Shown here piece after piece: positions 53,310-60,390 of a DNA stretch of 64,000 nucleotides. Every line of letters starts with the position of its first letter. Position 1 is the first letter of the stretch. Origin of the DNA: a virus; the IMG/VR virus record IMGVR_UViG_3300021963_000027, positions 1-64,000 of that record. The stretch is one strand, 5' to 3'. Below the pieces are notes generated by a model. That model saw only the letters and a program-made list of their open reading frames with translations, was not told the origin of the DNA and searched no databases. The position numbers were made by a program, and so were the translations under genes.

Positions 53310-53567
53310 ATGACCAATAAAGAAATCATTACAAAATTCGTAAAAGGCGCAACCACTGGCAAGATCACCCGCAACAATCCATATGCAGGGGGCAAGCTCA
53401 CTCCGCTCTTCATCGAGGGTGACACTATCTACTCTTATGGACACCACTTCCCCCTCGCTCGTCGCAATGGCGATGGCACTTTCTGGGTGAATCCCGACAA
53501 GTATAGCGTCACCACCAGCAAGCATCAGTCGCTTGTGCGCTACGCAATCAGCAAATTTTCGGTGTAA
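53310..53567 (+). CDS. Hypothetical protein, 85 aa
   Basis: Promoter with TAAACT and about 30 nt leader. Basic beta domain (GKLTPLFIEGDTIYSYGHHF, then LARRNGDGTFWVNPDKYS) with a following helix KHQSLVRYAISKF. Phage proteins with the pattern S-x-x-T-S-K-H-Q-x-x-V-R are known but uncharacterised. Confidence 0.65.
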   Translation: MTNKEIITKFVKGATTGKITRNNPYAGGKLTPLFIEGDTIYSYGHHFPLARRNGDGTFWVNPDKYSVTTSKHQSLVRYAISKFSV

Positions 53568-53578
53568 CATGGCAAAGT

Positions 53579-53619
53579 CCCCTCTCTTCCGTGGTAGGAA
53601 GAGAGGGGCAACCCTTTTT
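53579..53619 (+). terminator. Strong hairpin with short T-run
   Basis: 12-bp perfect stem CCCCTCTCTTCC/GGAAGAGAGGGG (53579-53590 and 53597-53608), loop GTGGTA, then CAACCCTTTTT. Probably a terminator. It shares the AACATGGYAAAG lead with the 47458 stem-loop. Confidence 0.7.
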
Positions 53620-53643
53620 AAAAAACTAGACTAAACTGTTACC

Positions 53644-53718
53644 ATGCCTGACATCACCGACCTATCCGACAGCGACCTGCAAGACCTGATTGACTACTTG
53701 CAAGGTGTGACAAAATGA
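53644..53718 (+). CDS. Acidic peptide, 24 aa
   Basis: Promoter with TAAACT, 6 nt. MPDITDLSDSDLQDLIDYLQ and four more residues. Helical acidic peptide; the stop lies in the TGACAAAATGACGCA repeat. Confidence 0.45.
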   Translation: MPDITDLSDSDLQDLIDYLQGVTK

Positions 53719-53769
53719 CGCACCTGAAAAACCAATCCAATTAAAAAACTAGCATAGAATAGCTATACC

Positions 53770-53931
53770 ATGCAAGACTTTAAAGAATATATTCAATCCG
53801 CTCTCGACTCCAACGTTCTCTGTGAGGTTATGGGATGGGACACAAAACACGGTCCAACAGTGGAACAAATGCAAGCACTGGACACCCTTTTGGGTGAGAG
53901 TCTCGAATCTTTAAAAACTAGACTAAACTGA
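53770..53931 (+). CDS. Hypothetical peptide, 53 aa
   Basis: Promoter with TAGAAT, 9 nt. Helical (MQDFKEYIQSALDSNVLCEV). The last residues (LKTRLN) are encoded by the next CTAG box, read in the frame without TAG, and the stop TGA lies in its spacer. Confidence 0.55.
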   Translation: MQDFKEYIQSALDSNVLCEVMGWDTKHGPTVEQMQALDTLLGESLESLKTRLN

Positions 53932-53938
53932 TTACGTC

Positions 53939-54079
53939 ATGAAAACTTACTACGCGCATATCCGTCTGACTAACCGCGAGCGCAGTCTGCTCGCGCAAGC
54001 AATCCGCATCAATCGCCACCAGCGCAAAACCTTCACCCGTAAAGATGCCCACAATCTGGCATGGGTGCTGTTCGCATAA
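53939..54079 (+). CDS. Basic peptide, 46 aa
   Basis: Promoter with TAAACT, 9 nt. Arginine-rich (LTNRERSLLAQAIRINRHQR, then KTFTRKDAHNLAWVLFA). Likely nucleic-acid binding. Confidence 0.55.
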   Translation: MKTYYAHIRLTNRERSLLAQAIRINRHQRKTFTRKDAHNLAWVLFA

Positions 54080-54108
54080 TTAAAAAACTAGAGTAAACTG
54101 ATTACGTC

Positions 54109-54396
54109 ATGAAAACACAAAAAGAGATTAAATTAAAAGACGGTTCAACGCTTGCCAAAGGTCTGCCAGTATCATTCGTTGCTGGCAGTGATAGCCGATG
54201 CCTTGTGCATTCTCCCGCGCATTCTGAGCCGTTGCAAGTGCGCATCACAAGCGCGTTCAAAGCACCTTCCATGGCTTCTCTGGAACGCTGGGGAATGGAT
54301 GGCGTGTGCAAGACTCCCACGGGCAAGCGTGTCGAGCCTGATGGATACGGTTCTGATGGTAGCCCGTCATGGCTGCTGGTTTTCGGACTCATCTGA
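54109..54396 (+). CDS. Hypothetical protein, 95 aa
   Basis: Promoter with TAAACT, 9 nt; spacer GATTACGTC repeats that of 53939. Small beta domain (EIKLKDGSTLAKGLPVSFVA) and a basic part. Phage proteins with this KDGSTL-GxPVSF start are known, uncharacterised. Higher GC than genes upstream. Confidence 0.6.
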   Translation: MKTQKEIKLKDGSTLAKGLPVSFVAGSDSRCLVHSPAHSEPLQVRITSAFKAPSMASLERWGMDGVCKTPTGKRVEPDGYGSDGSPSWLLVFGLI

Positions 54397-54400
54397 ATCC

Positions 54401-54431
54401 AAGGGGGGAGCGCATCCTACACGCTCATTAA
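54401..54431 (+). repeat. Repeated hairpin segment, copy 1
   Basis: AGGGGGGAGCGCATCCTACA, then CGCTCATTAAAAAACTAG. The same segment appears at 55771. GAGCG/CGCTC forms a small hairpin before the CTAG box. Confidence 0.6.
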
Positions 54432-54456
54432 AAAACTAGACTAAACTGATTGCACC

Positions 54457-54612
54457 ATGAAAGTCTATATCTCTTACAACTGTGGTTTCGCTTGCATCCG
54501 TGAAATGGGAACTGACAAAGTTCTCCACGAACTCAAAGGCAAGCGTTCTATTGAACAGCACTTTGCTACTGGTAAAACCTATGCCAAGAAAATGGGATGG
54601 GAACTCGCATAA
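54457..54612 (+). CDS. Hypothetical peptide, 51 aa
   Basis: Promoter with TAAACT, 9 nt (spacer GATTGCACC, shared with the next two genes). MKVYISYNCGFACIREMGTD, then a basic helix. Unknown. Confidence 0.55.
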   Translation: MKVYISYNCGFACIREMGTDKVLHELKGKRSIEQHFATGKTYAKKMGWELA

Positions 54613-54640
54613 TTAAAAACTAGCCTAAACTGATTGCACC

Positions 54641-54805
54641 ATGAAATACAACGTAACTAATATTCAATGGGATACCGATGGTATCCCTAACAAATCCCTT
54701 CCGACAAGCATCACCCTTGAAGTGGAAGATGAAGATGATGTGATAGATGATCTTTCCGATGAATATGGCTTTTGCATATTCTCTGCTGACATTGAAGAAG
54801 CGTAA
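54641..54805 (+). CDS. Hypothetical acidic peptide, 54 aa
   Basis: Promoter copy with TAAACT and GATTGCACC. MKYNVTNIQWDTDGIPNKSL is a known start pattern of small phage proteins of unknown role (beta, helix, beta); the acidic stretch VEDEDDVIDDLSDEYGFC fits it. Confidence 0.6.
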   Translation: MKYNVTNIQWDTDGIPNKSLPTSITLEVEDEDDVIDDLSDEYGFCIFSADIEEA

Positions 54806-54833
54806 TTAAAAACTAGCCTAAACTGATTGCACC

Positions 54834-54929
54834 ATGAAACTCGACACTAACAAATGCAAGGGACTTCCAATGGGAGTCCGCAATCGCAAGCGCACGATCC
54901 TATCCAAGATCATCCGCTGGTTCAATTAA
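54834..54929 (+). CDS. Basic peptide, 31 aa, paralogue of 41521
   Basis: Third gene with the GATTGCACC spacer. MKLDTNKCKGLPMGVRNRKR, then TILSKIIRWFN. The match to the 41521 product (see there) supports both as real genes. Confidence 0.6.
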   Translation: MKLDTNKCKGLPMGVRNRKRTILSKIIRWFN

Positions 54930-54951
54930 AAAACTAGACTAAACTACTACC

Positions 54952-55254
54952 ATGTCCAACACCATCAACACCCTGTCAGGCAAGTGCGCGAAATCATTCG
55001 CGTGGAAACCATTCGCGTCCGCGACTATCGCAAAAGGTAAAATTCCCTTTGCTTTCTGGGAGTCAAACCGATCAAAACGTGAGTGCAATAGCATCACGGT
55101 GATTGAGTTCGACTCGGAGCATGAAATTTCATCATGGATCTCGGATCTCTGCTCTGGTGCAATCATTTGCGATTCCAACTATTTCTGGTGCGTCTCAGTG
55201 AATGGTAAATTCGAATCATCAAAATCTCGCTACGGTGGATACCTCAGTGCCTAA
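54952..55254 (+). CDS. Hypothetical protein, 100 aa
   Basis: Promoter with TAAACT, 6 nt. Mixed (AWKPFASATIAKGKIPFAFW; EHEISSWISDLCSGAIICDS). The GCGCGAAATCATTCGCG-rich start of the gene is unusually GC-rich for the window. Unknown. Confidence 0.55.
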   Translation: MSNTINTLSGKCAKSFAWKPFASATIAKGKIPFAFWESNRSKRECNSITVIEFDSEHEISSWISDLCSGAIICDSNYFWCVSVNGKFESSKSRYGGYLSA

Positions 55255-55297
55255 CGGTGCTGGGGCTTTTAAAAAACTAGACTAAACTGTTACTACC

Positions 55298-55504
55298 ATG
55301 AGACTTCAAACCATCATCAATCAATTCGCCATCACCACGCGCAAAACACGCGAGGGCAATACCATCGTGGAAGCACCCATCGGCACTGAGTATCGTCGCT
55401 TTCTTTTCAACCTTCAGGACTACGTTGTCACGGGTTGCGCTGGTGATATGGTATGGCTTAGTCCACGCCAAGGTTTCTATGGCGGTGTCCCATACGGCAA
55501 TTAA
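55298..55504 (+). CDS. Hypothetical protein, 68 aa
   Basis: Promoter with TAAACT, 9 nt (spacer GTTACTACC, shared with four genes downstream). LQTIINQFAITTRKTREGNT and a beta domain. Unknown. Confidence 0.55.
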   Translation: MRLQTIINQFAITTRKTREGNTIVEAPIGTEYRRFLFNLQDYVVTGCAGDMVWLSPRQGFYGGVPYGN

Positions 55505-55529
55505 AAAACTAGACTAAACTGTTACTACC

Positions 55530-55766
55530 ATGAGAAAAGGATACGGACCAACCAACGTTAGCTACCACCTCCCCCTTCAGCGTTTCACCGAGATGGTGAA
55601 GCAGGGGATCAACATCGCTCAGGGAGTCGATGACAATAACAAAGTGCTTTCCAGCACACTGCCGCAAAACCTATCGGAAAATTCAATCAAAAGAATTTTC
55701 GACGATGCGGATTGCGTCTGCTACCACGGAGGTGTTCAGATGATCATCCCCCGTCATCTTGCTTAA
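55530..55766 (+). CDS. Hypothetical protein, 78 aa
   Basis: Same promoter and spacer as 55298. MRKGYGPTNVSYHLPLQRFT, then SENSIKRIFDDADCVCYHGG. Unknown. Confidence 0.55.
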   Translation: MRKGYGPTNVSYHLPLQRFTEMVKQGINIAQGVDDNNKVLSSTLPQNLSENSIKRIFDDADCVCYHGGVQMIIPRHLA

Positions 55767-55770
55767 AGAC

Positions 55771-55804
55771 TAGGGGGGAGCGCATCCTACACGCTCATTA
55801 AAAA
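55771..55804 (+). repeat. Repeated hairpin segment, copy 2
   Basis: Second copy of the GGGGGGAGCGCATCCTACAC segment found at 54401. Both copies sit directly before a CTAG box. Confidence 0.6.
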
Positions 55805-55826
55805 ACTAGAGTAAACTGTTACTACC

Positions 55827-56039
55827 ATGATTACTGTATTGACCATCGAAGACCTTGAAACAATCATCACCAAAACGTCCCCGCGCCTTAGTGCGCTCGG
55901 AATCGTGTACGCAATCATCAATGATGATACTGATGAAGAAGTCACAAGCCGATACCCCACAATCGAGGAAGCGTGGGATGAATTTAAAAAGACTTGGGTT
56001 GTCGGGACGTTCACCGTTCTCACAATCTTTAGATCCTGA
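55827..56039 (+). CDS. Hypothetical protein, 70 aa
   Basis: Same promoter and spacer type. MITVLTIEDLETIITKTSPR and a helix EEAWDEFKKTW. Alpha/beta; unknown. Confidence 0.55.
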   Translation: MITVLTIEDLETIITKTSPRLSALGIVYAIINDDTDEEVTSRYPTIEEAWDEFKKTWVVGTFTVLTIFRS

Positions 56040-56068
56040 TTAAAAAACTAGAGTAAACTGTTACTACC

Positions 56069-56305
56069 ATGAATACTACCACTGCTACCACCGCCACCGC
56101 CAAGAACTTCATCGTTGCCTTCCACGACTGGCAAGGCAATCGCCATACAGTTCAAGTCAAAGCTTCCGATAAAACGTCCGCATACGATGCGGCGTGGCAA
56201 TGGATTGAAGAGAATCGCGGCGACCAACTGGAAATTGAATTTGCGGGTGTTAAAGAGATTGTCTATCTCAAAGACATCATCGCAGAAGCACTGGCTGCAA
56301 ATTAA
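56069..56305 (+). CDS. Hypothetical protein, 78 aa
   Basis: Same promoter and spacer type. Alanine/threonine-rich start (TTTATTATAKNFIVAFHDWQ), then TSAYDAAWQWIEENRGDQLE. Resembles small phage proteins with a beta-alpha-beta core. Confidence 0.6.
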   Translation: MNTTTATTATAKNFIVAFHDWQGNRHTVQVKASDKTSAYDAAWQWIEENRGDQLEIEFAGVKEIVYLKDIIAEALAAN

Positions 56306-56321
56306 AAAACTAGAGTAAAAT
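56302..56321 (+). promoter_or_regulatory. CTAG-box promoter of a probable ncRNA
   Basis: TTAAAAAACTAGAG with TAAAAT at 56316-56321. The expected start at about 56328 has no ATG and no ORF, but two stable hairpins follow. Confidence 0.7.
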
Positions 56322-56327
56322 AGCTCT

Positions 56328-56417
56328 GTCAACCCCTTCCAACTATCGCGAAGGGTCAACCTGAACCATCAACTACCCCGTCTCTCCCGACCACAGGGAG
56401 GGGCGGGGCAACCAATC
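56328..56417 (+). ncRNA. Promoter-driven small RNA of about 90 nt
   Basis: Hairpin CCCTTC/GAAGGG (56334-56339 with 56350-56355) and a 13-bp hairpin CCCCGTCTCTCCC/GGGAGGGGCGGGG (56376-56388 with 56396-56408, two G-T pairs, loop GACCACA). The motif CAACC occurs three times (after 56330, 56357 and 56409). Ends with CTTTT just before the next CTAG box. Confidence 0.7.
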
Positions 56418-56451
56418 TGCTTTTAAAAAACTAGAGTAGACTGCTACTACC

Positions 56452-56670
56452 ATGAATTACATCACTCCAGAATACGACTTCACAGGACGCTGCACTCCAT
56501 CGGAGGAAGCACAACGCAAGGAAGCGCAAGCGTTCGCCGCCTATCGCGAAAAGGAAGAAGCTAAAAAATTCAAGGTGCGCGATGCCTTCGGGTTCTCCCG
56601 CTACGCCACCTTGGAAGAAGCGCAAGCGTTCGCCGCCACCCTCAAGAATGCAGAGATCATCATCCTATAA
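56452..56670 (+). CDS. Hypothetical protein with internal repeat, 72 aa
   Basis: Promoter with TAGACT, 9 nt. EEAQRKEAQAFAAYREKEEA and later LEEAQAFAATLKNAE repeat the EAQAFAA helix, the DNA also repeating GCGCAAGCGTTCGCCGCC. In between, KFKVRDAFGFSRYATLE. Unknown. Confidence 0.6.
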   Translation: MNYITPEYDFTGRCTPSEEAQRKEAQAFAAYREKEEAKKFKVRDAFGFSRYATLEEAQAFAATLKNAEIIIL

Positions 56671-56699
56671 TTAAAAAACTAGAGTAAACTGATTACGCC

Positions 56700-56909
56700 A
56701 TGAATGAAATTACTGCTGACGAGGCACTTGCCCAAATTCGCTCCATGTCCGATAGAGAGTTAGTTGCTTTCTGGAATGTCTTGCAATTCTCTTCCCGTAT
56801 GGTAGGGAGCGGTCGCGACACTTTCAGAGAACCACTGGTTTCTCTTGTCATGAGTGAGCGCAAAATCCCTCATGAGATTGGGAAGCGAACTCTAACATCT
56901 AACATCTAA
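56700..56909 (+). CDS. Hypothetical protein, 69 aa
   Basis: Promoter with TAAACT, 9 nt. Helical (ADEALAQIRSMSDRELVAFW). The stop lies in TAACATC repeats before a terminator. Unknown. Confidence 0.6.
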   Translation: MNEITADEALAQIRSMSDRELVAFWNVLQFSSRMVGSGRDTFREPLVSLVMSERKIPHEIGKRTLTSNI

Positions 56910-56917
56910 CATCTAAC

Positions 56918-56946
56918 GCCCACGGTCTAACAGATCGTGGGCTTTT
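56918..56946 (+). terminator. Terminator GCCCACG/CGTGGGC
   Basis: 7-bp stem (56918-56924 with 56936-56942), T4 run merging with the next CTAG box. Preceded by tandem TAACATC units. The same hairpin with longer T-run ends the next gene. Confidence 0.75.
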
Positions 56947-56969
56947 AAAAACTAGAGCAAACTGTTGCC

Positions 56970-58094
56970 ATGCCTACTACCAATACTACCACTGCTACCA
57001 TCCCCGCCTCCGCCCGTGCAGCATTCATCGCTGCCCTCGTCAAACTCAATCGTCGCGCTGCTCGCTTGGGCTGCGCACCACTGACAATCGTATCGACAGT
57101 CGATACGATCGTGGAGATCGACAGAGTGAAGTTCCCTGCGCTCCGTCTCGAAATCGCAGGTACAACACCAACTTTTTCAGGTTGGACGTTTGCCGCCTCT
57201 GTCGAAGCACTTGACACTGGAAAAAACATCTTCCATGGTGCTAGCGACATCCCTGCGCGATTCGCTAGCACTGGTCACGCCTGTGAGCATTGCAACCAAA
57301 ATCGCAAGCGCAACTCCAGCTTCATCTTGAGCCATGAAGCAGGTGACTACAAGCAGGTTGGTTCGACCTGCATCAACGACTTCCTCGGTGGTAATCACTT
57401 GCCAGTGTTCAATTTCCTCTCGAATGCGCGTGAGATTCTCAGCGAGTTTGAGAGCTTCGCAAACGCTACCATTGACAGCGTGAGCGTGATCACCACCCTC
57501 GTGGCATCCGCCGCCACGATTCGAGAGCATGGCTTCGCGAAGAAAACAGGATGGGATGGTGAAGGTGCGCGTCCCACGGCATCTCTCGTCGAATCGTTTC
57601 TTTTGGACGTTCGCAACCCTAAGCGTTTCGTTCCTGACATCACGGAAAACGATGAGGCGAAAGCAGAAGCCGTTCGCGCTTGGTTGGTCAACCACGAAGG
57701 AACGCAAAGCGATTACCTGCAAAAGCTGATCGACTTGGCAGCAGCAACACGGGTGTCATCTCGAAACATCGGTATCCTCGCATCGTCCATCGCCGCCTAT
57801 GATCGCGAGTTAGAGCGCAAAGCACAAGTCCTTGCCAGTCCTTCCAATCACGTTGGAACGGTGGGCAAGCGTGAGTCGTTCACCGTCTCTCTCACTGGTT
57901 GCAAGGTGCTTCCCGACTATGGCTATGGTTGCTCAAATCTCTATTCATTCAAGGACGAAAACGGCAACATCCTGAAGTGGAAAACACAAGCGCAACTCGA
58001 ACGCACTGGCACGTTCCAGATCACTGGAACGGTGAAATCACACGGTGCGTGGAACGGCGTGAGTGAAACCGAACTGACTCGGTGCAAAGTCTAA
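56970..58094 (+). CDS. Conserved phage/plasmid zinc-binding protein, 374 aa
   Basis: CTAG-box promoter with CAAACT, 6 nt. Alanine-rich start, zinc site CEHCNQNRKRNSSFIL, then GDYKQVGSTCINDFLG (second C). Helical middle, and an OB-like end (FTVSLTGCKVLPDYGYGCSN; TFQITGTVKSHGAWNGVSET). This multi-domain family is widespread in phages and plasmids and has no assigned function; the end resembles single-strand-binding folds. The most GC-rich gene of the window, suggesting different ancestry. Confidence 0.75.
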   Translation: MPTTNTTTATIPASARAAFIAALVKLNRRAARLGCAPLTIVSTVDTIVEIDRVKFPALRLEIAGTTPTFSGWTFAASVEALDTGKNIFHGASDIPARFASTGHACEHCNQNRKRNSSFILSHEAGDYKQVGSTCINDFLGGNHLPVFNFLSNAREILSEFESFANATIDSVSVITTLVASAATIREHGFAKKTGWDGEGARPTASLVESFLLDVRNPKRFVPDITENDEAKAEAVRAWLVNHEGTQSDYLQKLIDLAAATRVSSRNIGILASSIAAYDRELERKAQVLASPSNHVGTVGKRESFTVSLTGCKVLPDYGYGCSNLYSFKDENGNILKWKTQAQLERTGTFQITGTVKSHGAWNGVSETELTRCKV

Positions 58095-58121
58095 CATCTA
58101 ACATCTAACATCTAACATCTA

Positions 58122-58159
58122 ACGCCCACGGTCTAACAGATCGTGGGCGTTTTTTTTTT
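58122..58159 (+). terminator. Strong rho-independent terminator ending the cassette array
   Basis: 9-bp stem ACGCCCACG/CGTGGGCGT (58122-58130 with 58142-58150) followed by T9. It is preceded by four TAACATC units (58092-58120). It closes the plus-strand cassette region. Confidence 0.92.
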
Positions 58160-58392
58160 GCGTACTGGTAGTCTAGTTTTTTAATTCAACTTTTTAAAAA
58201 CTAGGGGGGTCTGTTTGGATTTGCTTTAGTTTTTAAAAACTAGGGTAGGGGGGGTGTATGCCATGGCTAAATAATTTTTTATATAATTCTTGGAAATTCG
58301 CCCATTGAAAAAAATTTTTTTTATATGAAATTTTCCAATTTTCCTATATTCGCGCCCTCCTCAAAAAATTTTTTTTGGTATTTTTTAGCGAA
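58160..58392. other. Noncoding region with CTAG-box relics at strand switch
   Basis: Holds two plus-strand CTAG-box relics (TTTTTAAAAACTAGGGGGG and TTTTTAAAAACTAGGGTAG at about 58195 and 58232) and one reverse copy (GTCTAGTTTTTTAATT at about 58171). None has a good -10 or gene. The rest is A/T tracts. The plus-strand array and the minus-strand genes converge here. Confidence 0.6.
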
Positions 58393-59247
58393 TCACATAA
58401 TGGACATTGTTCTCATATGCTTACCGATCATGACATTGAACATTTCATCTAGAGCATATTTAAATTGATTAATATATTCCCAAGCTTCGTCTTCATCTTC
58501 CAATCGATAATTACGTGCTGTCGATTTACCCCATGCTTGTTTGTTACTGTCTTGTAGAATTTTTGGGGGATCATTGAAGTCCAATTCTCCATCATGTAGT
58601 AACCAATAGGCAAATGCTTCGTGATAGAATTCTGCGGGTCTTACGAGCTTACCCATTCTTGCGCTACGGAACTTACCGATCTTTTGGAAGAAGTCTCTTA
58701 CATAATAATCAGATGAATAGCGTAAATCTCTGGAATTACTTGTGTTTATATTATAAGCTTGTTCAAAAAGATTTTTAAGGATGTTTGATATATTTCTATT
58801 AATATAATTTAAATCATTATTCCTTCTAAATGTTGCTGCAAAGCTATGACCGATTCTATGAGCGATTGTCCATGGAGTCAGAGGGACTTTTTCTGCTGCT
58901 GCGTTATTGGTGAAGAATACTGTGATTTGGTCGTTCTGTGGTTCGGGAAAATCTTTACCTACTTCCAGACCCAAATGTTCTTTTACAAATTCGGGAGTCA
59001 CTAGACCTTTTTCTGCTTCTTTCCATGCATTAGGTAACTTTACGAAATATAAATTAAAATCCCAATTACCAATTCTATTGAAAGTATTTTCCAATTTCTT
59101 CAGACCAGCAGGAGATGACAAAATACCAATGGATGCTTTGTCATAACCGTGTCTGTTCTTTCTGTCCTCCCACTTTCCAATCTTTTGGAGATTGGTCAGA
59201 GCCATTTCTTGGTAGATTTGTTGTAGGGAGATTTCGTCTCTATTCAT
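58393..59247 (-). CDS. Putative phage virion-associated protein, 284 aa
   Basis: Starts MNRDEISLQQIYQEMALTNL; the S-L-x-x-I-Y-x-E-M start is frequent in myovirus structural or head-associated proteins. The middle TPWTIAHRIGHSFAATFRRN has an H-x-x-G-H pattern like a metalloprotease HEXXH site in which the E is replaced, so catalysis is doubtful. The end is basic, helical and acidic. Role unknown. Confidence 0.6.
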   Translation of the reverse strand: MNRDEISLQQIYQEMALTNLQKIGKWEDRKNRHGYDKASIGILSSPAGLKKLENTFNRIGNWDFNLYFVKLPNAWKEAEKGLVTPEFVKEHLGLEVGKDFPEPQNDQITVFFTNNAAAEKVPLTPWTIAHRIGHSFAATFRRNNDLNYINRNISNILKNLFEQAYNINTSNSRDLRYSSDYYVRDFFQKIGKFRSARMGKLVRPAEFYHEAFAYWLLHDGELDFNDPPKILQDSNKQAWGKSTARNYRLEDEDEAWEYINQFKYALDEMFNVMIGKHMRTMSIM

Positions 59248-59286
59248 TCTATTATTTAATCAATAGACCATTCGACTTCTTTTATT

Positions 59287-60390
59287 TTAAGGGAATATGT
59301 CTTCTTGGTGAAAGAAATAGTAAATTGCTGCTTGGGAGATAATTAAGATAATGAATGCTGCAATGACCCATCCCGTAGGAATCAGGAAATCTGTGTCTTT
59401 ATACATTGTCCATTCATGGGATTGGAAGTCTTTGCGGACAATCGCTTTCAATTCTTTTAGGATATCATCGTTTACGGGATTTGTTAAGAACAGAGTTTGG
59501 ATATTTTGTTTCACCAATTCACTCTTAGACCAACCAAAGACATAGCACCAATCAGCGGAAGCGTTTTTAGTCCCTCCATGACAGATCACCAGATCATTCT
59601 TTTTACCGTTTTGCCAGTGAGCCTGAATATATTTCGCCTTTTCAATGCTATCTGTCTTTACTAGAATGAGGTTGACATGTTTCTGCGGTCCGAGCGCACT
59701 ATTCATTTTGTCCCAATTCCAGATATCAATGGCAGTGTCACCGATGATTCTCGATGAACTGAACGTGGCATTGTCGGGATAATTTGGTAGTCCCATTTTT
59801 TGAGCCTCTTCTTTGGAGATCTTTTGATAATTATGTAGTGTTTTACTATTTTTCAGAGGGTTCATCCATGTTCTGATTTTCGTTACAGGGTAATCACAAA
59901 ATTCAGGATCATCATTCACATAGGAAATATAATCGTTTCTATCACCGCTATCATAATCAGGACGATAACCCTTTTCTACGGAGATTCCGTGTTTCTCCGA
60001 GATTTGATCAAAGAACCAAGGCTCGATATCATACCTACCCAAAGTCGTTTCCACCCACCATTTGGGGTAATGTGTCTCCCGTTTTGTTTCAGGGACTGTG
60101 TATGATGTGGTGTTGCCTTTGCTGTCAGTAGAATAATGTGTTACCAATTCTATCCACTCTGCTTCCCACTTGGGAATATGAACTGCTTTTTCAACCTTTC
60201 CTGAATGAGTCTCTGTATCTCTTTGATTGGAACACTTCGACAAACCCAAGACCATCGAAATTGTTACCAGAGCAGCGGCGATTCCCACACCGCTTTCTCT
60301 GATATCAATCGTATGGAATTTAATCCATGCGAAAACCCCCGCCGCAACGGGGATAATCATCAATAAGAATAACCAATATCCGAATGTCAT
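59287..60390 (-). CDS. Membrane protein, 367 aa
   Basis: Two N-terminal membrane segments (YWLFLLMIIPVAAGVFAWI; GIAAALVTISMVLGLSKC), a soluble domain of about 270 residues with KWEAEWIELVTHYSTD and WNWDKMNSALGPQKHVNLIL, and a C-terminal segment (GWVIAAFIILIISQAAIYYF). The second segment ends in a cysteine that might serve as a lipobox. Its start is next to the LemA-like gene, so they are one operon and probably act together at the membrane. Confidence 0.7.
   Translation of the reverse strand: MTFGYWLFLLMIIPVAAGVFAWIKFHTIDIRESGVGIAAALVTISMVLGLSKCSNQRDTETHSGKVEKAVHIPKWEAEWIELVTHYSTDSKGNTTSYTVPETKRETHYPKWWVETTLGRYDIEPWFFDQISEKHGISVEKGYRPDYDSGDRNDYISYVNDDPEFCDYPVTKIRTWMNPLKNSKTLHNYQKISKEEAQKMGLPNYPDNATFSSSRIIGDTAIDIWNWDKMNSALGPQKHVNLILVKTDSIEKAKYIQAHWQNGKKNDLVICHGGTKNASADWCYVFGWSKSELVKQNIQTLFLTNPVNDDILKELKAIVRKDFQSHEWTMYKDTDFLIPTGWVIAAFIILIISQAAIYYFFHQEDIFP

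Noticed and set aside
34130-56359. Many minus-strand ORFs whose proteins contain YSSFL (for example at 34417, 36505, 39796)
   Set aside because: YSSFL is the antisense reading of the CTAG box; these ORFs are shadows of plus-strand cassettes.
57177-57722. 181-aa minus-strand ORF
   Set aside because: Antisense shadow of the GC-rich 374-aa gene, without promoter or recognised domain.
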